The notes under the pieces: model-generated
The model's database searches: none
What the model was told of the DNA's origin: nothing
The model's input: the letters and a program-made list of their open reading frames with translations, nothing else
DNA from: Clostridia bacterium
GTDB lineage: Bacteria > Bacillota > Clostridia > Oscillospirales > CAG-382
Direction of reading: 5' to 3'
Assembly: GCA_017561145.1 (NCBI GenBank)
Contig: JAFZDO010000005.1
Coordinates: forward strand, 1 to 48,064
DNA length: 48,064 bases
Position numbers and translations under genes: made by a program
In this document: positions 32,326 through 41,525 of the stretch, in pieces
How positions within the stretch are numbered: the first letter of the stretch is position 1
Layout of the letters: each line of letters starts with the position of its first letter

Positions 32326-33600
32326 ATGGCAGAAAATCTGAATATTACCGACGAGCTTAAAAATAAAGGCGGCAGAGCTCTGCTCGTTTCGGTTTCCACC
32401 GCCGACTGTGCCGATGAATGCATGCGCTCTCTCGACGAGCTTGCGCGTCTGCTTGAAACCGCGGGCGGTACCGAGGCGGCGCGTGTCGTTCAGAACCGCG
32501 TAAGTCCCGACAAGGCAACCTATATCGGAAGCGGCAAGGTGCAGGAAATTGCCGAATTTATCCGCAACGACGGCGATATTTCGCTCGTTATTTTCGATAA
32601 CGAGCTTACTCCCTCGCAGATTGCAAATTTAGAGCGCGAGATCGAGGGCGCAAGAGTTATCGACCGCACGATGCTTATTTTGGATATCTTTGCGCTTCAC
32701 GCAGTTACCGGAGAGGGTAAGCTTCAGGTCGAGATCGCCTGCCTTCGCTATACCGCACCCCGTCTTACCGGCAGAGGTAAGGAGCTTTCCCGTCTTGGCG
32801 GCGGTATCGGTACGAGAGGCCCCGGTGAATCGAAGCTCGAAAGCGACAGACGTCACATCAAGCGCCGTATTGCCGCACTTTCCGAGGAAATTGCCGAGAT
32901 CGAGCGTACAAGAAGCGTAAAGCGCGCAACACGTCTTCGCTCGGGTATCAAGACCGCGGCGATCATCGGATATACCAACGCGGGTAAATCGACCTTGCTT
33001 AACACTCTTACCGATGCGGGCATTCTTGCCGAGGACAAGCTTTTCGCAACGCTTGACCCGACGACCCGCCGTCTTACGCTCCCCAGCGGTGCCGAAATGC
33101 TGCTTACCGATACGGTAGGCTTTATCGACAGATTGCCGACGCACCTTGTAAAGGCGTTCAAATCGACTCTCGAGGAGCTTAAATATGCCGACTACATTAT
33201 CAATATCACCGACGCGAGCGAGGAATTGACAGAGCGCGAAAGAAAGCGCGACGTCACAAAGCAGCTTATAACCGAGCTCGGTGCAGGCGATAAGCCGATA
33301 ATCGAGGTCTTTAATAAGTGTGATATCGCCCTGCGCGATACGCCTTATCCTAAGGATTCGATAGAGATATCCGCAAGGGAGGGAATCGGCACTCAGGCGC
33401 TTTTGGAAAAGCTTGACGAGCTTGTTTCAAGCGGCAAGAAAAAGCTCACGCTGCTTATTCCCTATTCCGAGGGAAGCGTCGTGACCGATATTTACCGCCT
33501 TGCGACGGTATTGAGCTGTGATTACGTCGACGATGGTACGCTCATCCTTGCCGAATGTGATGCACGTGCTCAGGGCACCTTTGAAAAATACGTTCAATAG
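32326..33600 (+). CDS. hflX: GTPase HflX
   Basis: This 424-residue protein has the N-terminal HflX domain (residues about 15-185) with RTMLILDIFALHA and the Gly-rich GRGKELSRLGGGIGTRGPGE-type loop. It continues into a G domain with G1 GYTNAGKSTLLN, G3 DTVGFIDRLP and G4 NKCD. HflX binds ribosomes and splits stalled 70S particles under stress. GAAGAGGTG precedes the ATG. It follows the rpmE terminator by only a few bases, so it has either its own promoter nearby or read-through from rpmE; I do not see a clear promoter. Confidence 0.96.
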   Translation: MAENLNITDELKNKGGRALLVSVSTADCADECMRSLDELARLLETAGGTEAARVVQNRVSPDKATYIGSGKVQEIAEFIRNDGDISLVIFDNELTPSQIANLEREIEGARVIDRTMLILDIFALHAVTGEGKLQVEIACLRYTAPRLTGRGKELSRLGGGIGTRGPGESKLESDRRHIKRRIAALSEEIAEIERTRSVKRATRLRSGIKTAAIIGYTNAGKSTLLNTLTDAGILAEDKLFATLDPTTRRLTLPSGAEMLLTDTVGFIDRLPTHLVKAFKSTLEELKYADYIINITDASEELTERERKRDVTKQLITELGAGDKPIIEVFNKCDIALRDTPYPKDSIEISAREGIGTQALLEKLDELVSSGKKKLTLLIPYSEGSVVTDIYRLATVLSCDYVDDGTLILAECDARAQGTFEKYVQ

Positions 33601-33604
33601 CATT

Positions 33605-33641
33605 AAAAGCTGTATTTCGTTTTTGAAATACGGCTTTTCTA
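33605..33641 (+). terminator. Terminator after hflX
   Basis: AAAAGCTGTATTTC and GAAATACGGCTTTT arms with a 6-base loop end in TTTTCT. Confidence 0.85.
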
Positions 33642-33670
33642 TTGACATAACGGCGGCTTGGTTGTAAAAT
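33642..33670 (+). promoter_or_regulatory. Promoter of the DUF4855 lipoprotein gene
   Basis: TTGACA (33642-33647) and TAAAAT (33665-33670) are 17 bases apart, right after the hflX terminator. Confidence 0.85.
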
Positions 33671-33718
33671 GTGTTAGCATTTGTTTTCAGAAACGCGAAG
33701 CATCAAAGGAGAATCATC

Positions 33719-36700
33719 ATGAAAAAAAGGTTAATTTCGCTTTTGCTTGTGCTTTTGTTCGTATTGTCGGCTTGTAACGATGAAGCTATCGACACGAGCT
33801 CGGCAGACGAAAGCGCTGTAAGCCAAGAGGAATCGTCGACGTACCTGCCTTCAAACAAGACTCTTATCAGCGTCGGAAAGCCATACGAATCGTTGTTGAA
33901 ATCGCATGAGAACTATGCCGATTTCGACGGTAAGCAGCTTACCGACGGACACAAGGCTCCCGATACGAATACGCATTATATCGATCCGCGTATGGTCGGA
34001 TATAATTCAAACGGTATTTTTATTATCGATCTCGGCGAGGACGGAAAAAACATCATATCGTTTTCGGCTCGCTCGCTTGAAATGTACGAGGCGGGCGTGG
34101 GACTTGCATCGAAGGTAAGGTTCAGCGGCTCTAATGATAACAAAAAGTGGTTCAAGCTCGGCGAGCAGAATTTTACTCCTACGGGCAGTAAAAAAAATAT
34201 AGTCGCCGCAACGCTCGATCTTGATTCTCCCGTTGATTACCGTTACATAAAGGTTCAATTCACCCGATCGGCAGGCGCCGCCTTCTTCTTTGCGGACGAA
34301 ATCGAAATTTATGCCGACGTTCCCGCGCGCGATGAGGATAAGCAGCTTCTTGCTTATCAGAATGCCGAGCTTAAAAGGGACGATTGGAAAAATCTTTCGA
34401 CAAATAACGAGGCGATATATAAAAACGCGGTAAATATCGCAGAGCATAAAAGCTATCAGTACGTAAATTGCGAAACCGACAGTCGCGCACCTGTTCAGGG
34501 AGAATACCTTCAGGACGATTTAAGAACCTTTTTCACCAACGGAGTTCCTGCCGGAATGACCTGCAAGGATAACGTTTGGGTCGGATTTTCGGGCAAGGAC
34601 GGAAAAATCCCTGCGGTAACGATGGATCTCGAAGGCGTTTACGATAACGTTTTCGGCTTCCGCGTTAATTCGCTCGGTGCGACGCCCGGTGTTGAATTTG
34701 CCGATTACGTCGATTATTACGGCTCTGAAGACGGGGTAAATTATTTCTTCATAGGCAGAGTTTACGCTCCCGTAAGCGGAACAAATTATGCCTATCCGTT
34801 CTACACCGATGAATTTTTAAAGCTCCGCTACGTTCGCTTTGAATTCGGCGGAAAGGGCCCCTTCTGGGTAGAGGAAATCGAAATTTTGGCAGGATATGGC
34901 GAAGGGGATCTTGGCGAAATCTATCCTCCGCTTAATATGGCTGTTGTTACCGAGGAGCTTCTTTGGGACAAGAGCGAGCCCGATTACAATAAGCGTCAAA
35001 ACCTTATAAGCGGTCTTATGCATCAGGTTTCGACCTCGTTTTATGCCTCTGCGAACAAAATCAAGGATAAGCGTGTGCTTGACTCGGTCAACACGACCTG
35101 CCTTACCGACGGCAAACGCGCTTCGTCGCTCGACGATATCGGAGGCGGCGAATGGTTCTTTGCGCCCAACAGCCACGGCGAGGTGAATATTTTCTACGAT
35201 TTCGGCAAGCTTTCATCGGTCGATACGATTGTGTTCGATTTTATGGAGCGTGGCGAGTGGGGCATTATCCGTCCCGATAATACCGACGTTTACCTTTCCG
35301 AAAACGGAAGCGATTGGTATAAGGTCGGCGACAAAGACGCTTTTGGAACAAGGTCGCACACCGGAAGCTTTAAGGAATACGAATTCAAGCTCGACAAGGC
35401 GTACGCCGCAAGATTCGTCCGCTTCAGGATAGAATGCAACGGCTGGATGCTTATCGACGAGCTTTCGGTATTCGGCAAAAAGGCGGTAAGCGGAAGCACC
35501 GCGCGATTAAAGGATAGCGGTATAAAGAGCGTCAAGTTCTATACCAACTACGAAAACGCACAGTACACAAGCGTTGAGGATAATCCCATCAAGGCAAACG
35601 ATATCAACCTTATATATCTAAGCCAAAAGGACGAAACGAGCCGTGACAAGGACTTCCTTTTGCCGATGGTCGCTTATCTTGACGAGCAGGGCAATATCAA
35701 GGACACCTTCCTCGACGGATTTTTGTATCTCCCGAAGAGTCCTCTCCCCTCTGGCATAGCGCCCCACCTCGAAACGATAAAATCCGACTGGGAATGGTTG
35801 TTTGACGCGACCTTCCACGGCGTTTCGGGCTTTGACCGCCTTGACGAAATCGTCGGCGACGTCAAAAAGGAATTGAACCGTCCCGACTATAAGGTTCAGG
35901 TCTATGCAACCATTCTCACCGTGCTCGAAACGCAAAAGAATTTCGGCGACGTTGACGGCGACGGAGTGAGCGAAAACTGCTATTACGCCAAGGACAGAGA
36001 AAAGGTGGTCCGTTGGTACGTCGGCAAATGCCTCGAGGAATTCGAAAAGGGTAATTACGAAAATATCGAATTCGGCGGCTTTTACTGGATGCACGAGGAG
36101 GTCGTTGACAGCGCGCAGGGCGAAGCGATTATCGCCCAAACTGCGGATATCGTCCACGATATGGGCTCCTATTTCATCTGGATACCCTTTTACAACGCAC
36201 CCCGATATTATATCGGCGAGGATATGGGCTTTGACCTTGTGAATATGCAGGCGAATATGGTATTTAACCTCCGTACTCCGAAATGGCAGATCGATTCCGC
36301 CGCAATGCTCACGAAGCTGCGCGGTATGGCGGTCGAAATGGAGCATACCTGGCAGGCGACCTATGATATAAGATACGCGCAAAGATATCTCGACTATCTT
36401 TACAACGGCTATATTTACGGCTATCACGAATCGATAAACATATTCTATGACGACGGCGGAAACTTCTATACGATGGGTATAAGCGACGATCTCCTTCGCA
36501 GATTGCAATACGACGCGACCTATCACTACGTAAAGGGCGATCTCGATTACAATCCCAAGGCTAAGGAGGATATCAAGCTCGAGGCGAATAAAAACGAAAT
36601 CCTTTATTCCAAGCTCGTTCGCGATAACCTATATACCCAATTCAGCGTTGCCTCGATGCCCGATCACGGTTGTGTATCGATCGCCGCGGACGGAAGCCTT

Positions 36701-36808
36701 GCTTATTATCCCGATAAGGATTTCACCGGTAAGGACAGCTTTACCTATACCTATAACAACCTGGTGGGCGAATCCGAGGAATGCGTTGTTGAAATAACCG
36801 TTAAATAA
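33719..36808 (+). CDS. Large lipoprotein with discoidin-like, DUF4855 and Ig-like domains
   Basis: This 1029-residue secreted lipoprotein has the lipobox LSAC (Cys19), then three discoidin (F5/8C)-like segments at about residues 30-215, 235-400 and 430-590. These fit repeated patterns such as KVRFSGSNDNKKWFKLG ... YRYIKVQFT and YLSENGSDWYKVG ... ARFVRFRIE. Residues about 600-935 fit DUF4855 (VKFYTNYENAQYTS, WLFDATFHGVSGFDRLDEIV, YEWI-type region FGGFYWMHEE). The C-terminal 55 residues look Ig/cadherin-like (PDHGCVSIAADGSLAYYP). DUF4855 is associated with carbohydrate-binding secreted proteins, but its activity is unknown. Start 33719 has AAAGGAG; the longer reading from 33671 is rejected. Confidence 0.85.
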   Translation: MKKRLISLLLVLLFVLSACNDEAIDTSSADESAVSQEESSTYLPSNKTLISVGKPYESLLKSHENYADFDGKQLTDGHKAPDTNTHYIDPRMVGYNSNGIFIIDLGEDGKNIISFSARSLEMYEAGVGLASKVRFSGSNDNKKWFKLGEQNFTPTGSKKNIVAATLDLDSPVDYRYIKVQFTRSAGAAFFFADEIEIYADVPARDEDKQLLAYQNAELKRDDWKNLSTNNEAIYKNAVNIAEHKSYQYVNCETDSRAPVQGEYLQDDLRTFFTNGVPAGMTCKDNVWVGFSGKDGKIPAVTMDLEGVYDNVFGFRVNSLGATPGVEFADYVDYYGSEDGVNYFFIGRVYAPVSGTNYAYPFYTDEFLKLRYVRFEFGGKGPFWVEEIEILAGYGEGDLGEIYPPLNMAVVTEELLWDKSEPDYNKRQNLISGLMHQVSTSFYASANKIKDKRVLDSVNTTCLTDGKRASSLDDIGGGEWFFAPNSHGEVNIFYDFGKLSSVDTIVFDFMERGEWGIIRPDNTDVYLSENGSDWYKVGDKDAFGTRSHTGSFKEYEFKLDKAYAARFVRFRIECNGWMLIDELSVFGKKAVSGSTARLKDSGIKSVKFYTNYENAQYTSVEDNPIKANDINLIYLSQKDETSRDKDFLLPMVAYLDEQGNIKDTFLDGFLYLPKSPLPSGIAPHLETIKSDWEWLFDATFHGVSGFDRLDEIVGDVKKELNRPDYKVQVYATILTVLETQKNFGDVDGDGVSENCYYAKDREKVVRWYVGKCLEEFEKGNYENIEFGGFYWMHEEVVDSAQGEAIIAQTADIVHDMGSYFIWIPFYNAPRYYIGEDMGFDLVNMQANMVFNLRTPKWQIDSAAMLTKLRGMAVEMEHTWQATYDIRYAQRYLDYLYNGYIYGYHESINIFYDDGGNFYTMGISDDLLRRLQYDATYHYVKGDLDYNPKAKEDIKLEANKNEILYSKLVRDNLYTQFSVASMPDHGCVSIAADGSLAYYPDKDFTGKDSFTYTYNNLVGESEECVVEITVK

Positions 36809-36815
36809 TAACGAG

Positions 36816-36847
36816 AGGGAACCGAAAAATCGGTTCCCTTGTTTTTT
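36816..36847 (+). terminator. Terminator after the DUF4855 gene
   Basis: AGGGAACCGA and TCGGTTCCCT arms with a 4-base loop are followed by TGTTTTTT. Confidence 0.9.
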
Positions 36848-36859
36848 GCAATCCCCCCC

Positions 36860-36912
36860 TTGACAAATCGGTCTACACGTTGTAGAATGAAATCGGTCTA
36901 CATGTTGTAGAA
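36860..36912 (+). promoter_or_regulatory. BlaI-type promoter with two TCTACA/TGTAGA operators
   Basis: TTGACA (36860-36865) and TAGAAT (36883-36888) are 17 bases apart. Two nearly identical 25-base units (AAATCGGTCTACA followed by 3 bases, then TGTAGAATG-like sequence) lie at 36865-36889 and 36890-36914. The palindrome in each is TCTACA-NNN-TGTAGA up to one base. One sits in the spacer and -10, the next around the start site, as expected for repression by the adjacent BlaI/MecI-type protein. Confidence 0.85.
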
Positions 36913-36925
36913 TGGAGGACTTTTT

Positions 36926-37294
36926 ATGCTTGATTATCAAATGGGCGGAGTCGAAACGCGATTTGCCGAAATAATTTGGAATAACGAGCCGATAAGCTCG
37001 ACCGAGCTTGTAAAGCTTTGCGCTAACGAGTTCGATTGGAAAAAAAGCACGACCTATACGGTTTTAAAGCGCCTTTGCGAGAAGGGAATATTCAAAAACG
37101 AGCAGGGGAGTGTAAGCTCTGTCATCGGCAGGGATGAATTTTATTCGTATCAGAGCGGAAAATTCGTCGAAAATAATTTCAAGGGCTCTCTGCCTGCGTT
37201 TATAACCGCATTTTCGAAAAACCGCGAGCTCAGCCGCGAGGATATCGAGCAGATAAGAGCGATGCTTGACGAATATTCGGAGGGCGTGAAATGA
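36926..37294 (+). CDS. BlaI/MecI-family transcriptional repressor
   Basis: This 122-residue protein has a winged-helix DNA-binding half (residues about 8-75: VETRFAEIIWNNEPISSTEL, then DWKKSTTYTVLKRLCEKGI) and a helical C-terminal dimerisation half. BlaI/MecI proteins repress beta-lactam-inducible genes and are cleaved after signalling by a BlaR1-type M56 protease. The partner protease gene begins in the last codon (ATGA overlap). GGAGG precedes the ATG. The target operators lie immediately upstream. There is no beta-lactamase or penicillin-binding domain in the operon, so the inducing signal is probably not a beta-lactam. Confidence 0.92.
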   Translation: MLDYQMGGVETRFAEIIWNNEPISSTELVKLCANEFDWKKSTTYTVLKRLCEKGIFKNEQGSVSSVIGRDEFYSYQSGKFVENNFKGSLPAFITAFSKNRELSREDIEQIRAMLDEYSEGVK

Positions 37295-39186
37295 GCGCGG
37301 TTTTCATAAAGCTCCTCAATATGAGCCTTACCGCCTCGGTTGTGGCGGTCGCCTTGCTATTGCTCAAGCTCATTTTCAAAAGGCTTCCGCGCTTCGTTTC
37401 GGTAATTCTTTGGTCGTTCGTTGCGATAAGGCTTATTTTGCCGATAAGCATCGACAGCGCGTTTTCGCTTATCCCGTCGGGCGAAACCGTGCCCGAGGGC
37501 ATAACCTCATCGTCGATACCTCAGATAAATTCAAACATACCGTTCGTCGATTCGGCGATAGACAGCATTCTTATCGGCAATTTTTCGCACGCCGATACCG
37601 AAAGCGTAAGCGAGCTTCAAAGGATATTCGATATTGCGGGATATGCTTGGCTTGTCGGATTCTTGCTGATGCTTTGCTATTTCGTGTCAAGCCATTTATT
37701 GCTTGCTTCAAGACTGCGCGAATCGATACCGCTTGAAAACGAAAAAAGAGTGTATTTAAGCGACAATATCCCGTCGCCATTTATATTCGGATTTTTCCGT
37801 CCGCGCATTTATATCCCCTTTTCTATCGACAGGGCTGATATCGAATGCGTAATAGCGCACGAAAGAGCGCATATCGCACGGAAGGACTTCATTTGGAAGC
37901 CGTTGGCGTTTTTGCTCCTTTCGGTTTATTGGTTCAATCCCGTGCTTTGGGTCGCAAATTACTTTTTTGCCCGCGATATCGAAATTGCGACCGACGAAAG
38001 GGTAATTAAGGAAAAGGGCGAGGAAATAAAGCTTCAATACAGCAAGGCGCTTCTTAATTGCTCGGGCGACCGCAGATTTATCACCGCCTGCCCGACGGCA
38101 TTCGGAGAAAACGCCGTTAAGGGACGCATAAAGGGCGTACTTAACTACAAAAAGCCCGCGTTTTGGGTGGTCGCGCTTTCGGTAATAGTAATCGCGGCTG
38201 TGCCGATATTCTTTTTAACAAACCCCACCCCCGAAGCGGAAGCGTCCTACCCTTTTGGTGCTAACGGTGAAGGAGTTTGCGACGCGACGGTCATCGATAT
38301 CGCAAACGGCGAGCTTACCGTTTGCCGTATCGGCTTCGTTCCGAGCAGGGATAACGGCGACGGACTTTTTAAGGTTCCCATCACGCAGGTCGAGGGCGAT
38401 TTGAGCAAAATTACCGTCGGCAGACGTGTAAGAATAATTTACAGCGGTGAAACCGTCGACGGAAAAATACCCACGCTTTCCCAAGTCGTTTCGGTGCATC
38501 TTTACGATGAGGAATTGCCCAACGCTTCGCCGATAAGCGATTTTAAATACCGCAACAATTATTACGGCGGAAAGACGATAACCGAATATATCGGCAACGA
38601 TAAAAACGTCGTCGTTCCCTCGGTCATCGACGGAAAGCCGGTAAGCGAAATACTCGGTGGCGCATTCAGCGGTAACGAAAATATCGAATCGGTCTATTTG
38701 CCCGACACGCTTTACAGAATCAATTCTTCGAGCTTCAAGCTTTGCGGTAATTTAAAAAGCGTTCGCCTGCCGTCGGGTGTAAGCTATATCGGGGCAGAGG
38801 CGTTTTATCTTTGCAAGCGCTTGACAGAAATCACCCTGCCCTCTACCTTGACGGAAATCGAATCGAGGGCGTTTAAGGGCTGTGCCGCGTTGAAGGATAT
38901 TAAGCTTCCCGAAACGCTATCCTCTATCGGCGAGGAGGCGTTTGCCGACTGTCACTCGCTTGAATATATAGAAATACCCCCAAATATTACCGATTGGGGA
39001 AATTACGCCTTTAAAAATTGCGGAATTACAAAATTGGTTGTGCATAAGGACCTTAAAAAGCTCGGTGTGTGCGCCTTTTACAATTGCTATAAATTGGAAG
39101 ACGTTACGATAAGCGAAAGCACCGAGATAGGCGTGAATTGCTTTGCGGAATGCTATCGCGTTCCCAAGGAGCTTCGCGAGAAATAA
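37291..39186 (+). CDS. M56 (BlaR1-type) peptidase fused to BspA-type leucine-rich repeats
   Basis: This 631-residue membrane protein has helices at about residues 5-28, 35-53, 115-138 and 292-310. The gluzincin motif IAHERAHIARKDF (His190, Glu191, His194) and ATDERV near residue 234 form the expected M56 active site. The segment NYKKPAFWVVALSV before the last helix is typical of BlaR1-like proteases. Instead of a penicillin-binding sensor, residues about 320-400 form a small beta domain and residues about 405-631 form BspA-type LRRs (units such as LPDTLYRINSSSFKLCGNL and LPSTLTEIESRAFKGCAAL). The LRR part should face outward. It overlaps the BlaI gene and is followed 15 bases later by an LRR lipoprotein. 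Confidence 0.9.
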   Translation: MSAVFIKLLNMSLTASVVAVALLLLKLIFKRLPRFVSVILWSFVAIRLILPISIDSAFSLIPSGETVPEGITSSSIPQINSNIPFVDSAIDSILIGNFSHADTESVSELQRIFDIAGYAWLVGFLLMLCYFVSSHLLLASRLRESIPLENEKRVYLSDNIPSPFIFGFFRPRIYIPFSIDRADIECVIAHERAHIARKDFIWKPLAFLLLSVYWFNPVLWVANYFFARDIEIATDERVIKEKGEEIKLQYSKALLNCSGDRRFITACPTAFGENAVKGRIKGVLNYKKPAFWVVALSVIVIAAVPIFFLTNPTPEAEASYPFGANGEGVCDATVIDIANGELTVCRIGFVPSRDNGDGLFKVPITQVEGDLSKITVGRRVRIIYSGETVDGKIPTLSQVVSVHLYDEELPNASPISDFKYRNNYYGGKTITEYIGNDKNVVVPSVIDGKPVSEILGGAFSGNENIESVYLPDTLYRINSSSFKLCGNLKSVRLPSGVSYIGAEAFYLCKRLTEITLPSTLTEIESRAFKGCAALKDIKLPETLSSIGEEAFADCHSLEYIEIPPNITDWGNYAFKNCGITKLVVHKDLKKLGVCAFYNCYKLEDVTISESTEIGVNCFAECYRVPKELREK

Positions 39187-39201
39187 TCATCGGAGAACAA
39201 A

Positions 39202-41187
39202 ATGAAAAGATTTATATGTGCTTTACTTGCAATATCCTTGCTTTTTGCGCTTTGCGCGTGTGAGGAAAATATAACCGACGAAAGCGTTGAATCGAGCGAT
39301 GCCTCGATTGAAGAAATCGTATATCCGCCCGAAACACCCGGAGAGGATTTTAAATATCTCGACCTTGAGGACGGAAGCGGAATAAGCATCGAATATTATT
39401 ACGGCGGTGACGAAACCGTCGTGATTCCCGAAAAGATAGACGGAAAAGCGGTAAAAGAGGTTCGTATTTCGAACTTCGGCTACAACGAAAAAATGAAGGA
39501 GCTTTATATCCCCGAGGGTGTTACAAAGCTCAGTAGCAGTAACTTTGTCCTTCATGATGAAGCGACGACGACGGTTGAAAAAATAGTGCTTCCCAAAAGC
39601 TTAAAGGAGATTGAATCCTACGCCTTTTTCAAATTCAAAAATCTTAGCTATATCAATCTTCCCGACGGAATGACAAAGCTCGGCAGTCAGATATTTTATG
39701 GATGCACAAGCCTGACCGAGGCCTATCTTCCCAAGGAGTGCTTTAATAACGGATACGGTACCTTGACAGGCTGCTGTATAAAAAATATCGTCATTCCCGA
39801 AGGCATAACCGGTATCGGATATGCCGAATTCGGTGACGCCGCCGTTGAAAAAATCACGCTTCCGAGCACTATTACCGAGATCGGATACTGCGCGTTTTTA
39901 AATTGCCCGATTGAAGAAATAACCCTCCCCGAGGGACTTTTGAAAATAGACGACCGCGCCTTTTCGGGCACGAAATTAAAGGAGGCCGTCATCCCTAAAA
40001 GCGTTAAAGAAATGACCGAATTAAGCTTTAGCGACATTGATGGCTTTGAAAGGCTCGTCTTTTTGGGTGATGCACCGAGCGGCTTTACCGATTGGGTATC
40101 CCATATAAGCGAGCCGAGCGATTTTTATGAAATTCATATAAGCAAATCGGCTCAGGGCTTTTCCTTCCCGCGTTGGAACGGCTTTCCCGTTCGGTATACC
40201 GATTCAAGCGAAATGCCGAAGGTATATAACGGCTTTGAATATTACGAAACCGAAAGCGGAATTACCGTTACTAAATATTTAGGCAATGATACAAATATAA
40301 TTTTCCCCGAAAGCATTGACGGAAAAGCAATAACCGCGATAGAAATGCGCATTTTCAGCATGGATAAAAATATAAAAAGCGTAACTCTGCCCGACACGGT
40401 GGAATTTATCGGCGCACGCGCGTTTTTTGGTTGTGATTCGCTTGAAAGTGTTGCAATGCCTAAAAATTTAAAGGAAATAGGCGATTACGCAATATCCTCG
40501 TGCGACCTTTTATCGGAAATTATCGTTCCCCAAGGCGTTGAAAAAATCGGTAAAGAGGCGTTTTCAAGCAACCGCGGTATGACAAGGGCGGTGCTCCCCA
40601 ACGGCATTAAGGAATGGGGAAGCGGTATGTTTTCAAACTGCTACGAGCTTGTTTCGGTAACGCTTCCCGACGATATGACCGAAATACCCGACGGAATGTT
40701 TTTCGCAACGAGAAAGCTAACGGAAATAGAGCTTCCCGAGGGGATAACGAAAATAGGCGAAAGCGCGTTTCGAAGCAGTGACATAACCGAATTAACGCTT
40801 CCCGACGGTGTAAAGAGCATCGGCGATTACGCCTTTGAATCGGCGTTCAAGATCAAGTCGCTGAACCTTCCCGAAGGGCTTACCTATATCGGCGAGGAGG
40901 CTTTTGAATCGAGCGGAATCACCGAGCTTGTCATCCCGAAGAGCCTTGAAACGTTTTGGGGCTGGACGTTTAATTGCTGCTTCCACCTTCAAAGCATTAC
41001 CTTTTTGGGTGACGCACCCGAAATCGAGATATACAGCTATGAATCCTACGACGGCTCGATTGAATACCGCGATTTCCCGAACAACACCGAATTCACGGTT
41101 TATATCAACGAAGGCGCAAAGGGCTTCAACGGCGATTTCTGGGACAGATGCAATATCGTCTTTATAAAAAGCGAAGAGGGTAAGTAA
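39202..41187 (+). CDS. BspA-type leucine-rich-repeat lipoprotein
   Basis: This 661-residue lipoprotein begins MKRFICALLAISLLFALCAC (Cys at residue 20), then an acidic Ser/Glu linker. Two LRR_5-like arrays follow, at about residues 60-290 and 370-620, with units such as LPKSLKEIESYAFFKFKNL, LPSTITEIGYCAFLNCPI and LPEGLTYIGEEAFESSGI. Each array is introduced by a similar segment (DETVVIPEKIDGKAVKEV; TNIIFPESIDGKAITAI). The same introduction precedes the LRRs of the M56 fusion (KNVVVPSVIDGKPVSEI), so all three arrays share an origin. It is likely a surface adhesin or ligand receptor. Its position makes it a probable target or co-sensor of the BlaI/M56 system. Confidence 0.9.
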   Translation: MKRFICALLAISLLFALCACEENITDESVESSDASIEEIVYPPETPGEDFKYLDLEDGSGISIEYYYGGDETVVIPEKIDGKAVKEVRISNFGYNEKMKELYIPEGVTKLSSSNFVLHDEATTTVEKIVLPKSLKEIESYAFFKFKNLSYINLPDGMTKLGSQIFYGCTSLTEAYLPKECFNNGYGTLTGCCIKNIVIPEGITGIGYAEFGDAAVEKITLPSTITEIGYCAFLNCPIEEITLPEGLLKIDDRAFSGTKLKEAVIPKSVKEMTELSFSDIDGFERLVFLGDAPSGFTDWVSHISEPSDFYEIHISKSAQGFSFPRWNGFPVRYTDSSEMPKVYNGFEYYETESGITVTKYLGNDTNIIFPESIDGKAITAIEMRIFSMDKNIKSVTLPDTVEFIGARAFFGCDSLESVAMPKNLKEIGDYAISSCDLLSEIIVPQGVEKIGKEAFSSNRGMTRAVLPNGIKEWGSGMFSNCYELVSVTLPDDMTEIPDGMFFATRKLTEIELPEGITKIGESAFRSSDITELTLPDGVKSIGDYAFESAFKIKSLNLPEGLTYIGEEAFESSGITELVIPKSLETFWGWTFNCCFHLQSITFLGDAPEIEIYSYESYDGSIEYRDFPNNTEFTVYINEGAKGFNGDFWDRCNIVFIKSEEGK

Positions 41188-41198
41188 AAGGTTTATTT

Positions 41199-41226
41199 AA
41201 GAGTCGAGATATTCTCGGCTCTTTTT
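41199..41226 (+). terminator. Terminator of the BlaI/M56-LRR operon
   Basis: AAGAGTCGAG and CTCGGCTCTT arms with a 5-base loop are followed by TTTC. Confidence 0.85.
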
Positions 41227-41273
41227 CTTGTAAAAAAACGGCTTCCGAAAGGCTACTTCTCATAAGGATGTTA

Positions 41274-41311
41274 AAAAGCACCGACAGACATCAAAATCCG
41301 TCGGTGCTTTT
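41274..41311. terminator. Bidirectional terminator
   Basis: AAAAGCACCGAC and GTCGGTGCTTTT arms are separated by a 14-base loop. It lies 20 bases past the stop of the minus-strand small ORF. Confidence 0.85.
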
Positions 41312-41331
41312 GCTATTCGATAAATTGGAAT

Positions 41332-41499
41332 TTACTTGCCCTCTTTATCCTGTTTGGACACCAGAATGATTGAACCAACAAGCAAGGCAACACCAAGGGT
41401 GAAAAACACACATCCAACTACTGTATTCAACTGATTGGCAAAGAAACCAATCATTCCACTGCCTGCCGCACAACAAATCACATGAAATGCCTTTTTCAT
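41332..41499 (-). CDS. Small two-helix membrane protein (55 aa)
   Basis: This 55-residue protein begins MKKAFHVICCAAGSG and ends SKQDKEGK. It has two hydrophobic segments (about residues 5-20 and 27-47) separated by a short polar loop, and a basic C-terminus. An AAGGAA ribosome site stands about 10 bases before the ATG. Codon choice (more TTG, CCA and ATT-type codons) and base composition differ from the neighbouring genes, hinting at a separate origin. It lies between a terminator and the GH13 gene. The function is unknown, and translation is not proven. Confidence 0.6.
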   Translation of the reverse strand: MKKAFHVICCAAGSGMIGFFANQLNTVVGCVFFTLGVALLVGSIILVSKQDKEGK

Positions 41500-41525
41500 A
41501 GCATCGTTCCTTTTAAAGTATTTGT

